Positions 60,487 to 64,000 of a stretch of DNA of 64,000 nt are shown in pieces. The stretch's first letter is position 1; each line of letters opens with the position of its first letter. The stretch covers positions 310,001 through 374,000 of the forward strand of contig CAVTVK010000002.1 in assembly GCA_963738135.1 (NCBI GenBank), given 5' to 3'. The position numbers and the translations under genes were made by a program. The stretch comes from Bog-473 sp963738135 (GTDB taxonomy: Bacteria > Actinomycetota > Acidimicrobiia > Acidimicrobiales > RAAP-2). Under the pieces are notes generated by a model that made no database searches, had not been told where the DNA came from, and saw nothing but the letters and a program-made list of their open reading frames with translations.

Positions 60487-61778
60487 CGACATCTGCCGGC
60501 GATCCGACGAGCTCGACCCCCGCGGGTCAGCACAGCGCCTGGGTCGAATCGGCGCTCCAGGCGTGGGGCACGACGGACCGGGACAACCCCTTCCCACTCT
60601 TCGCCGAGGTCCGTGGGCTGGGCCCGGTACATCACGTCACCCTGGCTGACGGTCACGACGCCTGGCTCGTGGTGGGACACGACGAGGCCCGGCTGGTGCT
60701 CAATGATCCCCGGGTCTCCAAGGACATGCTGGCAGCGCTGGCCCAGCACGATGGGGTGGTGGCCGAGGGCCTCCCTGGGCTCGAGTTCTCTCGGCACATG
60801 CTCGCCGTGGACCCGCCAGATCACACTCGGTTGCGTCGGCTCGTGTCCTCCGCCTTCTCCCTGCGCAGGGTCGAGGGTCTGCGACCACGAGTACAGAGCA
60901 TCGTGGACGACCTCCTCGACGCTCTAGCCAATGGCGACCCCGATGACGCGGTCGATCTGGTTGCAGCATTTGCCTTTCCTCTCCCTTTCACCGTGATCTG
61001 CGAACTGCTCGGTGTACCCGAAGGCGAGCGCACTTCGCTTGGTCGCGGGCTCGTGGCCATGCTGGTTCCCACCCTGACGCCAGCTGACTACACGAAAGCC
61101 AAAGAGGCATCCGACGGTGTGGTTTTGCAACTGCGCCGCCTCGTCGACCACAAGCACGATGCGCCCGGTGACGATCTCGTGAGCGGACTGATTGCGGCTC
61201 GGGACGGCGACGAACGACTGGACTACCGGGAGTTGCTCTCGACCATCTTCCAGCTCATCGTCGCCGGACACGACACGACCACGACCCTCATCGGAAACGC
61301 CGTCGTTGCCCTCCTCTGGGACCCCGATCAGCTCGAAACGCTGCGTGAGGATCCGGATCGGATTCCGACGGCCGTGGAGGAGCTGTTGCGATACGACGCC
61401 CCCGTGCCCCACTCGACCTTTCGCTACGCGAGGGAACCGGTCGAGATCGGCGGCCACTCGATCCCTGTCGGCGCCCAGATCATCGTCTGCCTCGCCGCCG
61501 CCAACCGCGACGCCTGTCGCTTCACCGACCCCGAACGCCTCGACGTGGCAAGGGCAGAAGGGCGCCATCTGGCATTTGGGCACGGGATCCACCACTGCCT
61601 CGGCGCCCCGTTGGCTCGTCTGGAGGCGCAGCTCGCGCTGGGATCGCTCATCCGACGGTTTCCGATGCTCCGCCTCGCCCGCGACCGAGCCGGACTGCAC
61701 TGGGCCCACGGAGACGGGCTCGTGCTGCGTGGCCTGTCCGAGCTGCCGGTCCGTCCCGGTCTTTCCCTGCCTCGGTAG
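60483..61778 (+). CDS. cytochrome P450
   Basis: ATG 60483; 431 residues. I-helix motif AGHDTTT at 261-267, the K-helix ExxR in EELLR at 299-303, and heme-binding FGHGIHHCLGAPLARLE with Cys372. It is a typical soluble bacterial class I P450 needing a ferredoxin and reductase, neither of which is in the window. Substrate is not assignable. It ends the DUF4242-DsrE-SnoaL-P450 operon. Confidence 0.95.
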   Translation: MTTSAGDPTSSTPAGQHSAWVESALQAWGTTDRDNPFPLFAEVRGLGPVHHVTLADGHDAWLVVGHDEARLVLNDPRVSKDMLAALAQHDGVVAEGLPGLEFSRHMLAVDPPDHTRLRRLVSSAFSLRRVEGLRPRVQSIVDDLLDALANGDPDDAVDLVAAFAFPLPFTVICELLGVPEGERTSLGRGLVAMLVPTLTPADYTKAKEASDGVVLQLRRLVDHKHDAPGDDLVSGLIAARDGDERLDYRELLSTIFQLIVAGHDTTTTLIGNAVVALLWDPDQLETLREDPDRIPTAVEELLRYDAPVPHSTFRYAREPVEIGGHSIPVGAQIIVCLAAANRDACRFTDPERLDVARAEGRHLAFGHGIHHCLGAPLARLEAQLALGSLIRRFPMLRLARDRAGLHWAHGDGLVLRGLSELPVRPGLSLPR

Positions 61779-61911
61779 CACGCTCCCGCGGCGCATCGGC
61801 TTGCACCTGCTGACACATGACGGTGCGCAGGGCATCAAAGGTCTTGGCAAACGCGCTATCGAACCATGGTCGAGGCCAGCCCAGAGATCGACTGCGCTCT
61901 CGACAGCTGCC

Positions 61912-63168
61912 TCAAGGTGTCGGGAAGAGACCATCTACGAAGTCGTTGCGAAACTTGAAGGTGGGGTCGCACTCAATCATCAGCCGTTCGAAATCGGGAG
62001 CACGTTCATAGGAGGAGATAACCCTACGTGGGGTCATCGTCGTAAGTTTGCCCCAGTGAGGCCGCGGATCGAGCGGCAGAAGCCGGTCTTCAATACCCGC
62101 TAGGGCAGCCGACACGGCCGAATCATTGCGGGTCCAAGTAAAATGAAATGTCACGGAGTCCCGCCCGTAGGCAGGGCTCAACCAAAGGTCATCGCCGCGT
62201 ACCGTGCGGATTTCGCTGACGAGCAAGACCGGCGCAATGAGGCTCCCGATCTCACGAAGTTCGGAGATGGCTCGTTGTGCAACATGACGTGGCAGGAAGA
62301 GTTCCGACTGCAACTCGTTTCCCACTCCCCGAGTCGCCCTGGGGCGGAAGTGTGCCAACCGCTCATGCCAAGGGCCGACCACCCCCATCTGGTCGGTACA
62401 CAGATCCGGCGACATGCCTGGCACGGGATGGACCGGATGTGGTGCTTGCCGGCCAACGCGCAACTTCAATTCGGGTTGGTCAACTCGACGTTTCACCCAC
62501 ACGTTGGCCAGACTGCCGTCCCAGTCGGTGAATGCGCTCACGCTGTAGCCTGCGCCAAACACGTCATCCAGCCCGTCCACAATCTCCTCGAGAGGCACGC
62601 CGACGATGACCTGCTGCGACATCTCGTACGCGGGCTCGATATCCAAGGTCACCTGGATCACGATGCCAAGCGCACCGAGCGCGACCACGGAACCGAGGTA
62701 ACTGTCTTCGTGGAGATCACGCCGGAACTCGACCACGTCCCCGCCGGCATCGACCAGTTTCATCGCGGCGACGGAGTCGGCGAGAACACGGTGCGCATCG
62801 CCCGAACCATGGGTACCCGTTGCACATGCCCCGGCGACTGAGATGTCCGGGATCGAGGCCATATTCGACAATGCGAAGCCCTCTCGAGACAGCGCTTCGG
62901 CCAGCTCGGTATAACTCATGCCGGAAGCCACCGTGACCGTGGAGTTAGCCCGATCGATGGTGAACACATTGGGCAGATCGTCCAAGAGCACCAATTCACC
63001 GGTGGTGTCGGCGACTCCGTTGAACGAGTGGCCACAGCCAAGAGCCCGTATTTGTCTGCCGCGACCTACAATCCGGCGAAGGCCGTCAACCGATTTGGGT
63101 TTGTGTACTCGCGCGGCGCTAAAGACGACGTTCCCGGCCCAGTTGGTGCCGGGTACGAGTTGGCTCAT
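61912..63168 (-). CDS. alditol oxidase-like FAD-linked oxidase
   Basis: 418 residues, the same length as Streptomyces alditol oxidase as I recall it. TNWAGNVVFSAARVHKP, the covalent-flavin His47 in LGCGHSFNGV, NMASIPDISVAGACATGTHG, SVSAFTDWDGSLANVWVKRR, HPVPGMSPDLCTDQMGVVGP and RPHWGKLTT match that enzyme closely. It oxidises terminal hydroxyls of sugar alcohols (xylitol, sorbitol) to aldehydes with release of hydrogen peroxide. No signal peptide. It converges with the P450 gene, 133 bases away. Confidence 0.9.
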   Translation of the reverse strand: MSQLVPGTNWAGNVVFSAARVHKPKSVDGLRRIVGRGRQIRALGCGHSFNGVADTTGELVLLDDLPNVFTIDRANSTVTVASGMSYTELAEALSREGFALSNMASIPDISVAGACATGTHGSGDAHRVLADSVAAMKLVDAGGDVVEFRRDLHEDSYLGSVVALGALGIVIQVTLDIEPAYEMSQQVIVGVPLEEIVDGLDDVFGAGYSVSAFTDWDGSLANVWVKRRVDQPELKLRVGRQAPHPVHPVPGMSPDLCTDQMGVVGPWHERLAHFRPRATRGVGNELQSELFLPRHVAQRAISELREIGSLIAPVLLVSEIRTVRGDDLWLSPAYGRDSVTFHFTWTRNDSAVSAALAGIEDRLLPLDPRPHWGKLTTMTPRRVISSYERAPDFERLMIECDPTFKFRNDFVDGLFPTP

Positions 63169-63676
63169 TTGCTCGCCAGGATCACTGTCGGAGAGAAACC
63201 GATACGCGCTGAACTTAGCTCGCCGCTTCCCATACCCGGGAGATTGGGTTCAGCCGTCTCCGATGCTGGAAGCTGAGGCGGTGGAGGGTCGCCCGGTGAC
63301 CTCCTTGACGATCGGCTCCGGCGAAAGGCGGGAACCAACGGCAACTCGGGGCTCACGAGCGCGCCGGGACTCGACCCCCTTCGGTCTGGCCGAGGTCAGC
63401 GCTCCTGGGAGATGAGAAACTGGTGTTCGGCTCCGCGATCTTGGATCAGCTGCTCTGACCAGATGGACGATCGCTGTGCTCACGGTGGAAAGGACTGAGG
63501 ATCCTTGTACTCCGGCTTTGTGGTCGGGAACCCGGGGCTCCCCTTCCAGAAGGTCGACTCGATGCGCTGGTCGATCAGACGTTCGGCGTTTACGATGTTG
63601 GAGATGCCTGCCGCAACTCTGTCTCGGGTGCGCGTCGGGGTCGGATCGTTCTCACCTCCTGAGTGCTGAGAGTCTC
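63169..63676. other. divergent intergenic region, no supported gene
   Basis: About 500 bases between the alditol oxidase start and the topoisomerase start. Frames on both strands are Arg/Ser/Pro-rich without ribosome binding sites. Confidence 0.45.
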
Positions 63677-64000
63677 GTGGTGGATGGCAGCCGACCCGAA
63701 CGCTCCGGCGCAAAAAGCGGCACCCACAGTCGGACGCTGCCAAACCCCCGGGCTTTCCGGCCGCCCGGGCTCCACCGAATCACCGCACGGCCTGACAAGT
63801 GGCTCGACGACGCAGGCGGTCTTGTGGAAGACCCGGTTGTCCTCGAACGATTGCAGCGGCTGGCGATTCCACCAGCGTGGGTAGACGTGTGGGCCTCCAG
63901 CGACCCCAATGCGGGAGTGCAGGCGACAGGCGTCGACCAGCGCGGTCGGACCCAGTACCGATACTCTCCTGCGGCCCGACATCTTGCCAGCGACTACAAA
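63677..64000 (+). CDS. DNA topoisomerase IB, 5' part (runs off the window)
   Basis: An open frame from GTG 63677 (or GTG 63680) to the last base, 108 codons. It contains RPPGLHRITARPDKWLDDAG, LERLQRLAIPPAWVDVWASS and DPNAGVQATGVDQRGRTQYR followed by YSPAARH, the N-terminal signature of bacterial (poxvirus-like) type IB topoisomerases. It would relax supercoils through a 3'-phosphotyrosine; the catalytic Tyr lies beyond the window. The upstream frame is open, so the start is uncertain. The opposite-strand frame is longer here but has no such signature. Confidence 0.85.
   Translation, partial: MVDGSRPERSGAKSGTHSRTLPNPRAFRPPGLHRITARPDKWLDDAGGLVEDPVVLERLQRLAIPPAWVDVWASSDPNAGVQATGVDQRGRTQYRYSPAARHLASDYK

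Noticed and set aside
63590..63982. Minus-strand 130-codon frame at the right edge
   Set aside because: Opposite the topoisomerase IB reading frame, which has a clear family signature; the minus frame has none.

Overview
The window is GC-rich, tightly packed bacterial DNA. It carries an F420-dependent oxidoreductase, a WS/DGAT acyltransferase, an actinobacterial-type alditol oxidase, DinB/maleylpyruvate-isomerase-like proteins and exported proteins with 43-residue 'VASDGGIFSYG' repeats. Together these point to an actinobacterium; class Acidimicrobiia is my best guess, by inference and not from a marker gene. No rRNA, CRISPR array or replication origin was seen. Two tRNAs are present, Leu(UAG) and Gly(GCC).

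Layout. 0-8 kb holds ordinary metabolic genes: a DUF2127 membrane protein, two hydrolases, an F420-type oxidoreductase, a large polytopic membrane protein, an SDR and a glycerate kinase. 8.0-25 kb starts with tRNA-Leu and a ClpP paralogue, then a surface-polysaccharide locus. That locus has a Wzm/Wzt-type ABC exporter, methyltransferase-glycosyltransferase modules joined by 4-base stop/start overlaps and evidently duplicated, and two exported repeat proteins, one fused to a SpoIID domain. 24.4-33.6 kb is lipid and housekeeping: HAD phosphatase with enoyl-CoA hydratase, 1-Cys peroxiredoxin, acyl-CoA synthetase with oligoribonuclease, dUTPase with WS/DGAT, a Ser/Gly-rich exported protein and a methyltransferase.

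33.7-47 kb begins at tRNA-Gly and looks like an accessory island. Genes are smaller and looser, third codon positions are visibly less GC-rich, and there is a degenerate IS110 element. It also holds a 100-bp dispersed repeat, tandem paralogues of an unknown small protein, two broken alpha/beta-hydrolase-nucleotide-cyclase fusions, an Erm-like rRNA methyltransferase beside a frameshifted GntR regulator, and a short recurring intergenic motif (core TCCCCYATCGCC) that I do not recognise. This is the most unusual part of the window.

47-64 kb is mixed: a PadR/membrane-protein pair with a probable leaderless promoter, a phosphodiester glycosidase, a NUDIX hydrolase, a cyclic-nucleotide-binding protein, and a cyclase-ATPase-TPR regulator split by one frameshift. 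A TylF-like methyltransferase, an esterase with duplicated C-terminal modules and an HD-GYP-like/LuxR protein follow. A four-gene P450 operon, an alditol oxidase and the start of a type IB topoisomerase end the window.

Single-base frameshifts interrupt at least five otherwise convincing genes (near 25350, 36682, 41354, 43751 and 53691), and the IS110 transposase has several. The sequence alone cannot separate real decay from assembly indels. The polysaccharide locus (8.8-24.4 kb) shows none, which fits relaxed selection in the accessory part, but the break at 25350 lies in an ordinary gene.
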